A stretch of DNA of 64,000 bases, taken from Neoactinobaculum massilliense. GTDB taxonomy: Bacteria > Actinomycetota > Actinomycetes > Actinomycetales > Actinomycetaceae. The notes below the pieces were generated by a model. The model saw only the letters and a program-made list of their open reading frames with translations, had not been told where the DNA came from and did not search any database. Of the stretch, positions 19,319 through 27,942 are shown piece after piece; position 1 is the first letter of the stretch; each line of letters begins with the position of its first letter. The translations under genes were made by a program, and so were the position numbers. The stretch is from the NCBI RefSeq assembly GCF_900604955.1, contig NZ_UWPE01000001.1, positions 124,001 to 188,000 on the forward strand, in the 5' to 3' direction.

Positions 19319-20299
19319 ATGCGGGTTGCAGGAATCGATTGCGGAACCAACTCCATCCGCCTGTTGATCGCGGACGTGGAGGCAACGGGTGCTGTCCGCC
19401 TGCGGGACGTGGTGCGCACCATGACCATCGTCCGGCTCGGCCAGGGGGTGGACCGCACGCATCGCTTCGCCCCGGACGCGCTGGAGCGCACCCTCACTGC
19501 GGTTGACGATTTTGCGGCCCAGTGCCGCGCGGCCCACGTCGATTCCATCCGGTTCGCGGCCACCTCCGCTACGCGCGACGCCGAAAACCGCGACGAGTTC
19601 CTCGACGGTGTGGAGGAGCGGTTGGGCGTGCGCCCGCAGGTGCTTAGCGGCGCGGAGGAGGCAGCCACCAGTTTCGCGGGGGCGCTCTCAGCGATGCCAG
19701 CGGGCGTGGAATCGCCGGTGATCGCCGTCGATCTGGGCGGTGGCTCCACGGAGCTGGTGCTCGGGGACACGGCCACGGGCGAGGTGCTCGCCTCCCATTC
19801 CATGAACGTGGGGAGCGTGCGCATGCGGGAGCGCCACCTGCGCCACGACCCGCCCACGGAGGCGGAGGTGGCAGCGGCGCGCGCGGATATTAATGCGGCG
19901 CTCGACGAAGCCGAACAGCACGTGCCCTTTGGTGCGGCGCGCGGTGTGGTGGGCCTAGCCGGTACGGTCACCTCGGTGACCGCGCGGTTCCTGGGGCTCA
20001 GACAGTATGACGCGGAACGGATCCATGGCACGGCTCTCACGCCCGGGGAGATCGCCGCGCAGACGGCCTGGTTCGTGGCCGCCTCACGTCCTGCGCGCGC
20101 GGCCCTCGGTTTCCTCGCCCCCGGCCGCATCGACGTGATTGGTTCCGGCGCCCTCGTGTGGCAGGAAGTGGTGGCACGGCTCGCTTCCCGGATGCACGAC
20201 GCCGGACACTCACTCGAGCACGTGGTCACCTCCGAGCATGACATTCTGGACGGCCTGGCGCTCTGGGCTGCGCGGGAGCCGCAGTCCCCGGCATGGTAG
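19319..20299 (+). CDS. ppx: Exopolyphosphatase / guanosine pentaphosphate phosphatase (Ppx/GppA)
   Basis: This 326-residue member of the ASKHA superfamily probably hydrolyses polyphosphate ends or pppGpp. It has GIDCGTNSIRLLIAD at residues 5-19, FAATSATRDAENRDEF, the phosphate loop VIAVDLGGGSTELVLG (about 135-150) and GLAGTVTSVTA. It is the short, two-domain form without the C-terminal HD domain of E. coli Ppx. The ATG at 19319 follows AAAGAAAGAAG and starts at the conserved family N-terminus. Confidence 0.92.
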   Translation: MRVAGIDCGTNSIRLLIADVEATGAVRLRDVVRTMTIVRLGQGVDRTHRFAPDALERTLTAVDDFAAQCRAAHVDSIRFAATSATRDAENRDEFLDGVEERLGVRPQVLSGAEEAATSFAGALSAMPAGVESPVIAVDLGGGSTELVLGDTATGEVLASHSMNVGSVRMRERHLRHDPPTEAEVAAARADINAALDEAEQHVPFGAARGVVGLAGTVTSVTARFLGLRQYDAERIHGTALTPGEIAAQTAWFVAASRPARAALGFLAPGRIDVIGSGALVWQEVVARLASRMHDAGHSLEHVVTSEHDILDGLALWAAREPQSPAW

Positions 20300-20393
20300 T
20301 GCACACGGGGACGCGGGCGGCGTCGTATCTGGCGGGTTGGACGCCGCGCTCACCTCACTGCGCTCAGTGACAAAAACTGGCCGGGCGCTCACA

Positions 20394-21608
20394 TTACTCG
20401 TCAGGTTCGAGGCCGCGCCGCTGGTAGTGGACGCGCAGGCGCAACGCGATGCCGCCCACAATCGTCGAGAGCAGGGTACCCATGAGTACGCCGAGGCGAG
20501 CGTCGGCTTCGAGTGCGGTGCCGGCTGGGAACGAGAGCTGGGTGAGCAGGAGTGACACCGTGAAGCCGATACCGCCCACAATGCCGATGACGAAGATGTC
20601 GGCGAGGTTGAGCGTCCGGTCCAGCTTGAGGTGGAACACCTTGGTGAACAGGGCCGTACCGCCCCAGATACCCAGGCACTTACCCACCGGCAGGCCCAGG
20701 TAGATGCCCATGGTAACGGGGCTGACCAGGATCTCGCCGATGCCGCCTGAATCCACCACGGACACACCGGCCGCGAAGAACGCGAACACGGGGAGCACCA
20801 CGCCGGCGTTCCAGAAACCGGTAGCCTGCGTGAGACGGTGAGATACGGACGTGGTCTCGCCTTTGCGTGGGCGTGTCGGTGCCGTGAGACCCAGCGCCAC
20901 GGCGGCGATGGTGGCGTGGATGCCGGAGCGGAACATGAAGTACCACGCCAGGATGCCGAGCGGCCAGAGCACCCACCAGCGGTCTGCACGATAGCGGCAG
21001 GCAAGGTAGAACACGACGATCGCCAGAATTGCGGCGGCCAGCCATCCCCACTCCAGTCCGTTCGTAAACATGACGGCGATGACGATAATGCCACCCAGGT
21101 CGTCGGCCACCGCCAGAGTCATAAGAAATACGCGGGCTGCCGGCGGTAGCCCCTTACCGAAGATGCCCAGCACGCCAAGAGCGAAGGCAATATCCGTGGC
21201 CACCGGTACCGCGGCGCCGCCCATGTTTCCTGCCGGGCCGGCGTACAGCTGGGTCACCACGTAGACGAGTACCGGACCCGCCATGCCAGTGGCCGCCGCG
21301 AGAATGGGGAGTGCGGCTTTCTTCGGATCACGCAGAGAACCGATGGTGAACTCTTCCTTGAGCTCCAGACCCACGGTGAAGAAGAAAATCGCGAGCAGTG
21401 CGTCCGAGGCCCATTCCGCAACCGTTAGATTAAGGGCCAGCGCCCGAATCGGAAGCTCTGCCTGGGTGATGGTGAAATAGGTACCTCGCCAGGGCGAATT
21501 TGCCCAGAGAAGTGCGACGAGGGCGGCCACCATGAGTACCAGGCCGCCAAACGCATCGTCGTGCAATGCGCGGCGGTAGCGGGACAACAGGGACGTACGC
21601 TTTGCCAT
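20394..21608 (-). CDS. nhaA: Na+/H+ antiporter NhaA
   Basis: NhaA exports sodium in exchange for protons. The 404-residue polytopic protein has about eleven to twelve membrane segments and the ion-binding aspartates: ATDIAFALGVLGIFG and the adjacent pair in LAVADDLGGIIVIAV. The C-terminal half contains the conserved GKCLGIWGG-type motif and the final IVGGIALRLR. The ATG follows GAAGGAGATT. It is convergent with ppx and appears to be monocistronic. Confidence 0.96.
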   Translation of the reverse strand: MAKRTSLLSRYRRALHDDAFGGLVLMVAALVALLWANSPWRGTYFTITQAELPIRALALNLTVAEWASDALLAIFFFTVGLELKEEFTIGSLRDPKKAALPILAAATGMAGPVLVYVVTQLYAGPAGNMGGAAVPVATDIAFALGVLGIFGKGLPPAARVFLMTLAVADDLGGIIVIAVMFTNGLEWGWLAAAILAIVVFYLACRYRADRWWVLWPLGILAWYFMFRSGIHATIAAVALGLTAPTRPRKGETTSVSHRLTQATGFWNAGVVLPVFAFFAAGVSVVDSGGIGEILVSPVTMGIYLGLPVGKCLGIWGGTALFTKVFHLKLDRTLNLADIFVIGIVGGIGFTVSLLLTQLSFPAGTALEADARLGVLMGTLLSTIVGGIALRLRVHYQRRGLEPDE

Positions 21609-22033
21609 GAATCTCCTTCGACACTGCGATCGTATAGGTGGTCAGACGAGTTTGTGGGGGACGGTCGATACGTGGACAGGGGCTATAGTGACCCACGCGC
21701 GTGGCGCGTCCCACGCTGATCCGGACCCCGGTTTTGGTGCGCCGGTTCGGACGCATCGGTTCGCGTGCAGGGCATCGCGCCGCAGCCGGACGGTGACGCA
21801 GACGATCCACATTACTATGTCCGGGCACCGCGTGCCCGCGAGGCGATGGGGCTGGGCGCTCGGCGCTGGGAGGCCGTACACTTGTATCCTGGCCCCCGTA
21901 GCCCAACCGGCAGAGGCAACCGACTTAAAATCGGTTCAGTGCGAGTTCGAATCTCGCCGGGGGCACCGCGTTCCTAATACAACGCCCGCACCAGGTGCTA
22001 CCGGGCGCGGGCGGGAATACGAATTACCTCGCG
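21609..22033. other. Intergenic region holding only a tRNA
   Basis: Apart from the tRNA at 21892-21965 I see no gene or clear repeat here. The stretch upstream of the tRNA contains several CGGACC/CCGGAC-like short motifs without obvious structure. Confidence 0.5.
21892..21965 (+). tRNA. tRNA with anticodon TAA (Leu by anticodon), short variable arm
   Basis: The acceptor arms GCCCCCG and CGGGGGC pair, the anticodon stem ACCGA/TCGGT encloses CTTAAAA with TAA at positions 34-36, and the T arm GCGAG-TTCGAAT-CTCGC is perfect. The variable region is only about 5 nt. A UAA anticodon reads the leucine codon UUA, but bacterial tRNA-Leu normally has a long class II variable arm. Amino acid identity is therefore less certain than the presence of a tRNA. 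Confidence 0.88.
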
Positions 22034-22810
22034 CTACACGTCCGTATGGTGGTATCGCACCAGGCCTATGACAGCCAGGCCCACGGACCACGCAGCCCAG
22101 ATCGCGAAGGATCCGATAGTGGGCACCTGCGTCATCGTGCTCGGCACATCAAGCAGCGCCGTGGCATTCGTGAGCGCAATAGGCGGCACGGCCGGCAGAA
22201 TATGATCCTGGAACCACTGCTGTGGAATGAACATGAGGAAGGCTCCAAGCGCCAGCACCAGTGCTTCGGTGACAATGGCACCCGCAGAGGACCGCATGAG
22301 GTATCCGAGTCCCAGGCCCGCCACTGCACCCAGTACCTGGCACAGCACGACGGACACGAAAATCCACCAGCGCCCGTCGGTGAAGCTGACCGGGAATCCG
22401 CCCAGCCACGCACCAATGCCGATCTGGCCGGCGAGGCAAACCACCGCCGCCAGCAGCGCAAAACAGGCCGTGGCCGTGAGTTTGACGCTAAACGTCAGCG
22501 GCCGAGAGGGCAGAGACATCGTGGTGACCCGCATTGTATGCGAGGAGTATTCAGAGGTGACGGCCAGCACGCCAACAGCGATGAGAATAATGATGATGTT
22601 GGCATTGAGACCGGCGCAAATGGTGGTGAGCGCAGATTTGGGATCCATGCCGGCCTTCTCGAGCCCCACCTGCCTCATCGCCCACGCGGAGAGTCCCATG
22701 AGCACCCAGGCGGCACAGAGGAAACCTACGGTGGTGCCGCGTACGGCCCGGTTCGTGACCAGTTTCAGCCATTCGGAGGAAAAACCTCGGACAAAGTTCA
22801 CGTTTCTCAT
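22034..22810 (-). CDS. ABC-2 type transporter permease
   Basis: The 258-residue protein has a short cytoplasmic N-terminus and six predicted membrane segments (starting with VGFLCAAWVLMGLSAWAM at about residue 29). It includes a large loop with EYSSHTMRVTTMSLP, a segment typical of ABC-2 permeases that pair with NatA/BcrA-type ATPases. Its start overlaps the stop of the ATP-binding subunit gene by 4 bp (ATGA), so the two are translationally coupled. The substrate is unknown. Confidence 0.88.
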   Translation of the reverse strand: MRNVNFVRGFSSEWLKLVTNRAVRGTTVGFLCAAWVLMGLSAWAMRQVGLEKAGMDPKSALTTICAGLNANIIIILIAVGVLAVTSEYSSHTMRVTTMSLPSRPLTFSVKLTATACFALLAAVVCLAGQIGIGAWLGGFPVSFTDGRWWIFVSVVLCQVLGAVAGLGLGYLMRSSAGAIVTEALVLALGAFLMFIPQQWFQDHILPAVPPIALTNATALLDVPSTMTQVPTIGSFAIWAAWSVGLAVIGLVRYHHTDV

Positions 22811-23832
22811 GCCTGTGCTCCATTCTCCGGGGTGGCGTGGCGCGGAGCGCTCGCGGCGTTGTTTTCCGGCTGCGGGGTACCGACCTGCAGTCCTGATTGG
22901 GCTGGCGCGCTGCCCTGTGCTGGATACTCAACGGACGCGTTCGTCAGCCCGATGAATACGTCCTCAAGCGAGCGGTGCGCCTCTGTGAGCTCGTGGATCT
23001 CCACACCTGCTACAAAGAGGGCGTGGCCAATTTCTGCCCGTGTTTTTCCGACGACGACGGCCACTCCCTGCGGGGCCGCTTCCGAGGGCGCCTCCCAGGT
23101 GAGCGTGGAAGCCAGTGGGCGGAGGGCGGCGTCGATCGCATGGGGATCGGGGCCCGTGACGCGAACGGTGGTGTTTTCAACCGTATTGATGAAGTTTTCC
23201 AGCGGACCCTCGGCGATGAGCTTGCCGCGGCCGATGACCACCAAGTTGTCAGCTGTTTGAGCCATTTCGCTCATCAGGTGGGAGGACACCAGAACCGTGC
23301 GGCCCTGTGCAGCGAGTGCGCGCATGAGCTCGCGCACCCAGCGCACTCCATCCGGATCCAGGCCATTGACCGGTTCATCAAAAATGAGTACTTCAGGATC
23401 GCCCAGCAGAGCCCGGGCAATGCCCACGCGCTGTCCCATACCGAGCGAGAAGCCCTTGGTGCGCTTGTCCGCCACGCTTTCTAGGCCGGTGAGTGCCAGC
23501 ACCTCATCCACGCGCCTATTAGAAATGCCGTGGGTGCGAGCAATGGCGCGCAGCTCAGTGCGTGCTGTACGTCCGCCGTAGAACGCGTTGCCGTCAAGAA
23601 GTGCGCCCACCTTCGTGAGCGGGGAGCGCAACTTTCGGTATTCCACACCACCAATAGTGGTGCGACCGGATGTAGGCCGATCTAAGCCCATAATGCACCG
23701 CATGGTGGTGGATTTTCCGGAGCCGTTAGGGCCGAGGAAACCCGTTACCTTTCCCGGTGCAATAGAGAATGAGAGGTCTGATACGGCCGTGACGTGGCCG
23801 TACCTCTTGGTCAGGTGTTCAACAGTGATCAT
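22807..23832 (-). CDS. ABC transporter ATP-binding protein, BcrA/NatA-like
   Basis: This 341-residue ATPase starts MITVEHLTKRYGHVTAV and has Walker A GPNGSGKST (about residues 36-44), signature FSLGMGQRVGIARALL and Walker B EVLIFDEPVNGLDPDG. The C-terminal 110 residues include a NatA-like accessory region and a Pro/Ala/Gln-rich tail. I chose the ATG at 23832 because GGAGG lies just upstream; an ATG 18 codons earlier is less likely. It forms a two-gene operon with the downstream permease. Confidence 0.92.
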   Translation of the reverse strand: MITVEHLTKRYGHVTAVSDLSFSIAPGKVTGFLGPNGSGKSTTMRCIMGLDRPTSGRTTIGGVEYRKLRSPLTKVGALLDGNAFYGGRTARTELRAIARTHGISNRRVDEVLALTGLESVADKRTKGFSLGMGQRVGIARALLGDPEVLIFDEPVNGLDPDGVRWVRELMRALAAQGRTVLVSSHLMSEMAQTADNLVVIGRGKLIAEGPLENFINTVENTTVRVTGPDPHAIDAALRPLASTLTWEAPSEAAPQGVAVVVGKTRAEIGHALFVAGVEIHELTEAHRSLEDVFIGLTNASVEYPAQGSAPAQSGLQVGTPQPENNAASAPRHATPENGAQA

Positions 23833-24094
23833 GGCGCCTCCTGGATATTGGTTCAGGGCCGTAGCCATTGAATCATGTCGAGGCACGCCGTGGTTGATAT
23901 TTTTGTGCCGGTGGACCCGAAGAGCATCGGGTTATCTGTGGATAACCGGCCCATGTGTGGGTTCCACCGGCACCGGTGAGCGAGTTCCGTGCTCGGTGGC
24001 AGGTGGATATTCAGCCGATTCTCAGGCGTCTGTGGAATACTGCGAAGTAACTCTGGGGTGTTATGCCTCAGTTCATCGTTGTGAAGGAGTTACG

Positions 24095-25012
24095 GTGTCG
24101 AATCCTGTATTGGACCGCAATCCCTACTTTCGTGAGCGGGTAGCGGCCCCGAATAACCCTGGCGTATACCAGGCCAATGGTCAGCCCTACCAGCAGCCCA
24201 CCGCGCAGGGCTACGCATACCCGAACTACATGCCGCAGGGACAGCCATACGCTTATGCACAGCCGGGACAGGCTCCCTACGGTAATCAGTACGTTCAGCA
24301 GCCCGGCTACGCTCAGCCGTTCGCCGTCGCCGCGCCGATGACGTGGAATGATGCGCTCTCCGCTACGGCCATTCTGCTGGCCGTGACCGTGGTGTCCGGC
24401 GCACTCACCATGGCATTTGTGCCGTTCACCGGACTCACCATGATGCTCATGATGGCGGCCGTTGTGGCCGTCATCGGTGTGGCAATCTGGGCGGGCACGC
24501 GCCCGATGGTGTCCCCGGGTACGGCTATTGCCTACACGGTGCTTGAGGGATTCCTACTCGGATTGGCCACCAAGGCTGTGGATGCCTACTATCCGGGTGC
24601 CGCATTCCAGGCCATCCTGGGGACACTCATCGTGGTAGCGGTGGCCGTGGGGCTCTATCGTTCCGGGAAGGTGCGTACCAGCCGGAAGGGCATGAAGGTG
24701 GCACTCACGCTGATGCTCGCGGCGATCGGGTACGGCATCGTCAACATGGTGCTGATGGCCCTGGGTGTGGGTGGTACGTTCGGTCTGGATTCCATGAACG
24801 TGGGCGTCACGAAGCTGGGCATTCTCCTCGGTATCATCATGATCGCCGTGGCCGGCTATACGCTCATCAATAACCTTGAGACCGTCCAGATCGCCGTAAA
24901 TAACCGGGCGCCGCGTAAGTTCGCCTGGACGGTGGGCTTCGGCATCGCAGTAACCGTTATCTGGGTGTACTCCGAAGTGCTGCGCATTATCCGTCTCTTC
25001 GGGGATAACTAA
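24095..25012 (+). CDS. Bax inhibitor-1/YccA family membrane protein
   Basis: The 305-residue protein has a cytoplasmic Pro/Gln/Tyr-rich N-terminus of about 75 residues (repeated YxQP-like pieces) followed by seven predicted membrane segments from about residue 85. The membrane part includes TMAFVPFTGLTMMLM, EGFLLGLATKA and the C-terminal RAPRKFAWTVGFGIAVTVIWVYSEVLRI, which fit the actinobacterial branch of the Bax inhibitor-1 family. The GTG start at 24095 follows GAAGGAGT. Members are thought to act in ion leak or membrane homeostasis; the precise role is unknown. Confidence 0.88.
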   Translation: MSNPVLDRNPYFRERVAAPNNPGVYQANGQPYQQPTAQGYAYPNYMPQGQPYAYAQPGQAPYGNQYVQQPGYAQPFAVAAPMTWNDALSATAILLAVTVVSGALTMAFVPFTGLTMMLMMAAVVAVIGVAIWAGTRPMVSPGTAIAYTVLEGFLLGLATKAVDAYYPGAAFQAILGTLIVVAVAVGLYRSGKVRTSRKGMKVALTLMLAAIGYGIVNMVLMALGVGGTFGLDSMNVGVTKLGILLGIIMIAVAGYTLINNLETVQIAVNNRAPRKFAWTVGFGIAVTVIWVYSEVLRIIRLFGDN

Positions 25013-25040
25013 AGTTTTAAACGGCGCGGAGAAGTAAATA

Positions 25041-25074
25041 GTGGTGGCCGGCAGGTTTTCCTGCCGGCCACCAC
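25041..25074 (+). terminator. Perfect 15-bp hairpin after the Bax-inhibitor-like gene
   Basis: GTGGTGGCCGGCAGG (25041-25055) pairs perfectly with 25060-25074 around TTTT. No long T-run follows (TCTGTG). It lies between convergent genes and probably ends transcription from both sides. Confidence 0.75.
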
Positions 25075-25152
25075 TCTGTGTGAGAACGTACCGGGCTGAC
25101 GATTCCTACGCCCGCTGAAGCGACACGAACCACGCCCACTACGGCGTCGTAC

Positions 25153-25560
25153 TTAATTCATCGAAAGAATATCCACCACGAACACCAGCGTGTCCGTCCC
25201 GGAAATGCCAGCTTGCGGCACGCCGCGAGAACCGTAACCGAACTTCGGAGGCACGGAGATGAGGAGCCGGGAGCCCACATTCTTGCCGACAACCCCGCGA
25301 TCCCACCCGGCGATCACAGAGCCCACTCCGATGGGGAACACGGAGGGTTCCCCGCGGTTGAAGGAGGAATCAAACTGCTTTCCGCCCCATAGCTGACCTT
25401 CGTAATGCACGGTGATCTGGCGGCCGGCCTGAACGGTGGGGCCGGTGCCCTCAATGATGGTTTCCACCACGAGTCCGGCCGAGGGCTCCACCTCCGGCCA
25501 AGAAATCGAGGGCCGCTGGCCAAATTCTCCGGTCACGGTGGGCATGTTCATCTTGCTCAT
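25153..25560 (-). CDS. FKBP-type peptidyl-prolyl cis-trans isomerase
   Basis: This 135-residue cytoplasmic protein is a single FKBP domain. It shows the active-site strand ITVHYEGQLWGGKQFDSSFNR, GVGSVIAGWDRGVVG and PPKFGYGSRG with the final strand TLVFVVDILSM. No signal peptide is present. It catalyses proline isomerisation during protein folding. The gene is last in a greA-msrA-FKBP run and begins 1 bp after the msrA stop region, so the three are almost certainly one operon. Confidence 0.95.
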   Translation of the reverse strand: MSKMNMPTVTGEFGQRPSISWPEVEPSAGLVVETIIEGTGPTVQAGRQITVHYEGQLWGGKQFDSSFNRGEPSVFPIGVGSVIAGWDRGVVGKNVGSRLLISVPPKFGYGSRGVPQAGISGTDTLVFVVDILSMN

Positions 25561-26250
25561 TTACTGTTCCTTCCGCAAAATCTCCGCGAGCGGTCCGCTC
25601 TCGGGCATAGGGCACGCCACGCCGGTGCGTGAATGGCATTCGTACCCGTTAACCACCTTGGTGAGGTACTGCTGGTGGTAATCCTCGGCCGGATAGAACG
25701 GGCCCGCCTGGGCGGCGCTTCGAACCTCAGTGACAATTTTGCCACGGCCCGCCGCCGAGAGAGCCTCCTGGTAGAGGCGAATCATTTCCGTGGCAAGGGC
25801 CGTCTGCTCCGGCGTAGTGGTGAAAATGGCGGAGCGGTACTGCGTGCCCACGTCATTGCCCTGCTGATTAAGGGACGTGGGATCGTGAGACTCGAAAAAG
25901 GCTCGCAGCAGAGAAGCTGCGGATACCTTCGTGGGCGTGAACACCACGCGCACCGTTTCCGCATGCCCGGTCAGGTTTGTGCAGACTTCCTCGTAGGTGG
26001 GGTTGGGCGTAAACCCGCCCATGTCCCCCACCGCCGTAGTGTCTGCCCCGCTATTCCACATCAGTTTCTCAGCGCCCCAGAAGCACCCGGAGGCCAGATA
26101 GATGACCTCCTGGGTGGGCGTGGGTTCCGCCAAAATATCCGTGCCCAGCACCGTGTGCGGGGCGGGATTCTTAAGCACCGGGGTGGCGCGGCCGGGCAGT
26201 GCGTCCGCCGGCGCCACCATGGTGGGTGTGAGGAAATTGAACTGGAACAC
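25561..26250 (-). CDS. msrA: Peptide methionine sulfoxide reductase MsrA
   Basis: MsrA reduces methionine-S-sulfoxide in proteins. The 229-residue protein has the catalytic GCFWGAE with Cys56, GGFTPNPTYEEVCTNLTGHAE, and the resolving-cysteine region YECHSRTGVACPM near the C-terminus. The first 45 residues are a family-typical extension (VLGTDILAEPTPTQEVIYLASG) of the longer MsrA type. The GTG start directly abuts the greA stop codon, with GAGG within the greA end as ribosome site. Confidence 0.95.
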   Translation of the reverse strand: MFQFNFLTPTMVAPADALPGRATPVLKNPAPHTVLGTDILAEPTPTQEVIYLASGCFWGAEKLMWNSGADTTAVGDMGGFTPNPTYEEVCTNLTGHAETVRVVFTPTKVSAASLLRAFFESHDPTSLNQQGNDVGTQYRSAIFTTTPEQTALATEMIRLYQEALSAAGRGKIVTEVRSAAQAGPFYPAEDYHQQYLTKVVNGYECHSRTGVACPMPESGPLAEILRKEQ

Positions 26251-26739
26251 TTAGCCCTCGTACGGCTGGATGTTGAGGATCTCCACGTGGACCGGGCGGC
26301 CCATACGGTTCTTGAACGTCACCTTGTCGCCCTTCTTGTGCCCCATAATGGCCTGGCCCAGCGGCGCGTTCTCCGGGTACACCTCAACGTCCACATGGTC
26401 CGCGGCCTCACGCGAGCCCAGCAGGAAGGTCTCTTCCTCGCCGGCAATCGTGGCCGTGACCAGTGTGCCAGCCGCCACCGTTTTCCCCGATGGCGGCTCG
26501 GAGACATGTGCGGTATCCAGGAGGTGACGTAGGTCCAGAATGCGGCCCTCCAGCTTGGCCTGCTCCTCACGTGCCGCCTGGTAGCCGCCGTTCTCGGAGA
26601 GGTCACCTTCGGAGCGGGCCTCCTCGATCTTCTTGGTGATGATGGGGCGCTGCACCGTGATCATCTCGTCCAGCTCGTCCTGGAGATGCTGGTATGAGGT
26701 AGGGGAGAGCCAGGTGCCCTCTTGTTCCTTATCTGCCAT
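26251..26739 (-). CDS. greA: Transcription elongation factor GreA
   Basis: GreA rescues backtracked RNA polymerase by stimulating transcript cleavage. The 162-residue protein has the N-terminal coiled coil with the catalytic acidic tip (KKIEEARSEGDLSENGGYQAAREEQA, residues about 36-61) and the C-terminal FKBP-like domain with APLGQAIMGHKKGDKVTF. It is first in the greA-msrA-FKBP operon, which links transcription fidelity with protein repair in one transcript. Confidence 0.97.
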   Translation of the reverse strand: MADKEQEGTWLSPTSYQHLQDELDEMITVQRPIITKKIEEARSEGDLSENGGYQAAREEQAKLEGRILDLRHLLDTAHVSEPPSGKTVAAGTLVTATIAGEEETFLLGSREAADHVDVEVYPENAPLGQAIMGHKKGDKVTFKNRMGRPVHVEILNIQPYEG

Positions 26740-27106
26740 AGCTCACTCAACTTTCTGGGCGCACGCTTCCTGGAAGGCCGCGGAGCGGCCGGCCAAAGAA
26801 ATACGCACCAATAAAAAATCATGTCCGGGTGGGCATGTGTTCGCGCTATTCTACCTCAGCGCGGCGGAAATGGGCCGGGCGTTGAACCTAGGTCGGTTCG
26901 GGCGTCCAGCGCGCTTCCGAAACATGATAGCTACCGGTACGCGACCACGTACGCGGATGGGACGTGACCGCGCGACGGCGTCGTACCCCGGGAAGGCGAC
27001 CATTACGGCTCCAGGTGTGCGCACTGTCCCTCCGCCGTACCGTGGACGGGCGACGTCGGTCCCGCCTTGTCCGAGCGCCATATCCCCCACGCCGCGGGCC
27101 CGACAC
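26740..27106. other. Intergenic region with the likely greA promoter
   Basis: No gene is supported. On the minus strand TAGAAT (plus 26849-26854 as ATTCTA) is a good -10 box about 110 bp before the greA start. The remaining sequence up to the hemolysin-III gene is unremarkable. Confidence 0.4.
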
Positions 27107-27919
27107 TTACAGGGCGAGTGCCCCGATGGTGGCCAGGCCCACCCAGATCGCGGCGCTGTGGGACCAGTAGCCGACGATGGTGCCGAGATGGAAGAACTCG
27201 TGGAAGCCCCAGACGGCCGGCCACGGGTTGGGCCAGCGGAAGGCGTAGCAGAGTGCGCCAATGGTGTATCCCAGGCCGCCAACAAGCAGCAGCCAGACGC
27301 AGGCGGGGCCACCGTCGCGCCAGAATTCGGGGAGGAACCAGAGTGCTACCCAGCCAAGCAGGATGTACAGCGGCACATAGAGCCACCGTGGGGCGGTGTT
27401 CCACGCAACGGACAGGATGATGCCCGCGGCGGCGCCCAGCCACACGATCGCGAGTACCAGGTTGCGGTGAGTAGGACTCAGGACGCCCACGGATAGCGGC
27501 GTGTAGGTGCCGGCGATCAGTAGGAAAATATTCGAGTGATCAATGCGGCGCAGCACGTTGTGGGTGCGCTGACTCCAGTGGCCCAGATGATAGGTGGCCG
27601 AGTTTCCGAACAGGATGAGCGCGCACAGACCAAAGGCCGCGCAGGCCCACTTAAGGCCTGCCGACCCCGCAAACATGATGAGCAAGATCGAGTTGATGAG
27701 AGAAAGCGGGGTGTTGATGCAGTGCAGCCAGCCTCGCGCGGCGGGTTTGGGGAGCGCGCTCAGCCAGGCCTTGCGTTCGGAAATGCCGCGCGGGCGCTGG
27801 GCATACAGGGTGGCGAGATCCACGGGACTGGTGGAACCGTCTGCGGGATCCGTGGAATTTTCCTGGGTGGCGTATGCATGTGGCGTGCGCTCAGTAGAAT
27901 TCTTGGTCACGGCTTGCAT
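27107..27919 (-). CDS. Hemolysin III family (TrhA/PAQR) membrane protein
   Basis: The 270-residue protein has seven predicted membrane segments and the histidine motifs of the PAQR/hemolysin-III family: SATYHLGHW, RRIDHSNIFLLIAGTYTP and the C-terminal GFHEFFHLGTIVGYWSHSA with its metal-binding HxxxH. The first 60 residues are polar and Ser/Thr-rich. Members influence membrane lipid homeostasis; cytolysis is doubtful despite the name. I prefer the ATG at 27919; an upstream ATG at 27976 would overlap the divergent uppS gene by 34 bp. Confidence 0.85.
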   Translation of the reverse strand: MQAVTKNSTERTPHAYATQENSTDPADGSTSPVDLATLYAQRPRGISERKAWLSALPKPAARGWLHCINTPLSLINSILLIMFAGSAGLKWACAAFGLCALILFGNSATYHLGHWSQRTHNVLRRIDHSNIFLLIAGTYTPLSVGVLSPTHRNLVLAIVWLGAAAGIILSVAWNTAPRWLYVPLYILLGWVALWFLPEFWRDGGPACVWLLLVGGLGYTIGALCYAFRWPNPWPAVWGFHEFFHLGTIVGYWSHSAAIWVGLATIGALAL

Positions 27920-27942
27920 AGTACGCCCGGTAGAATGCTGGG

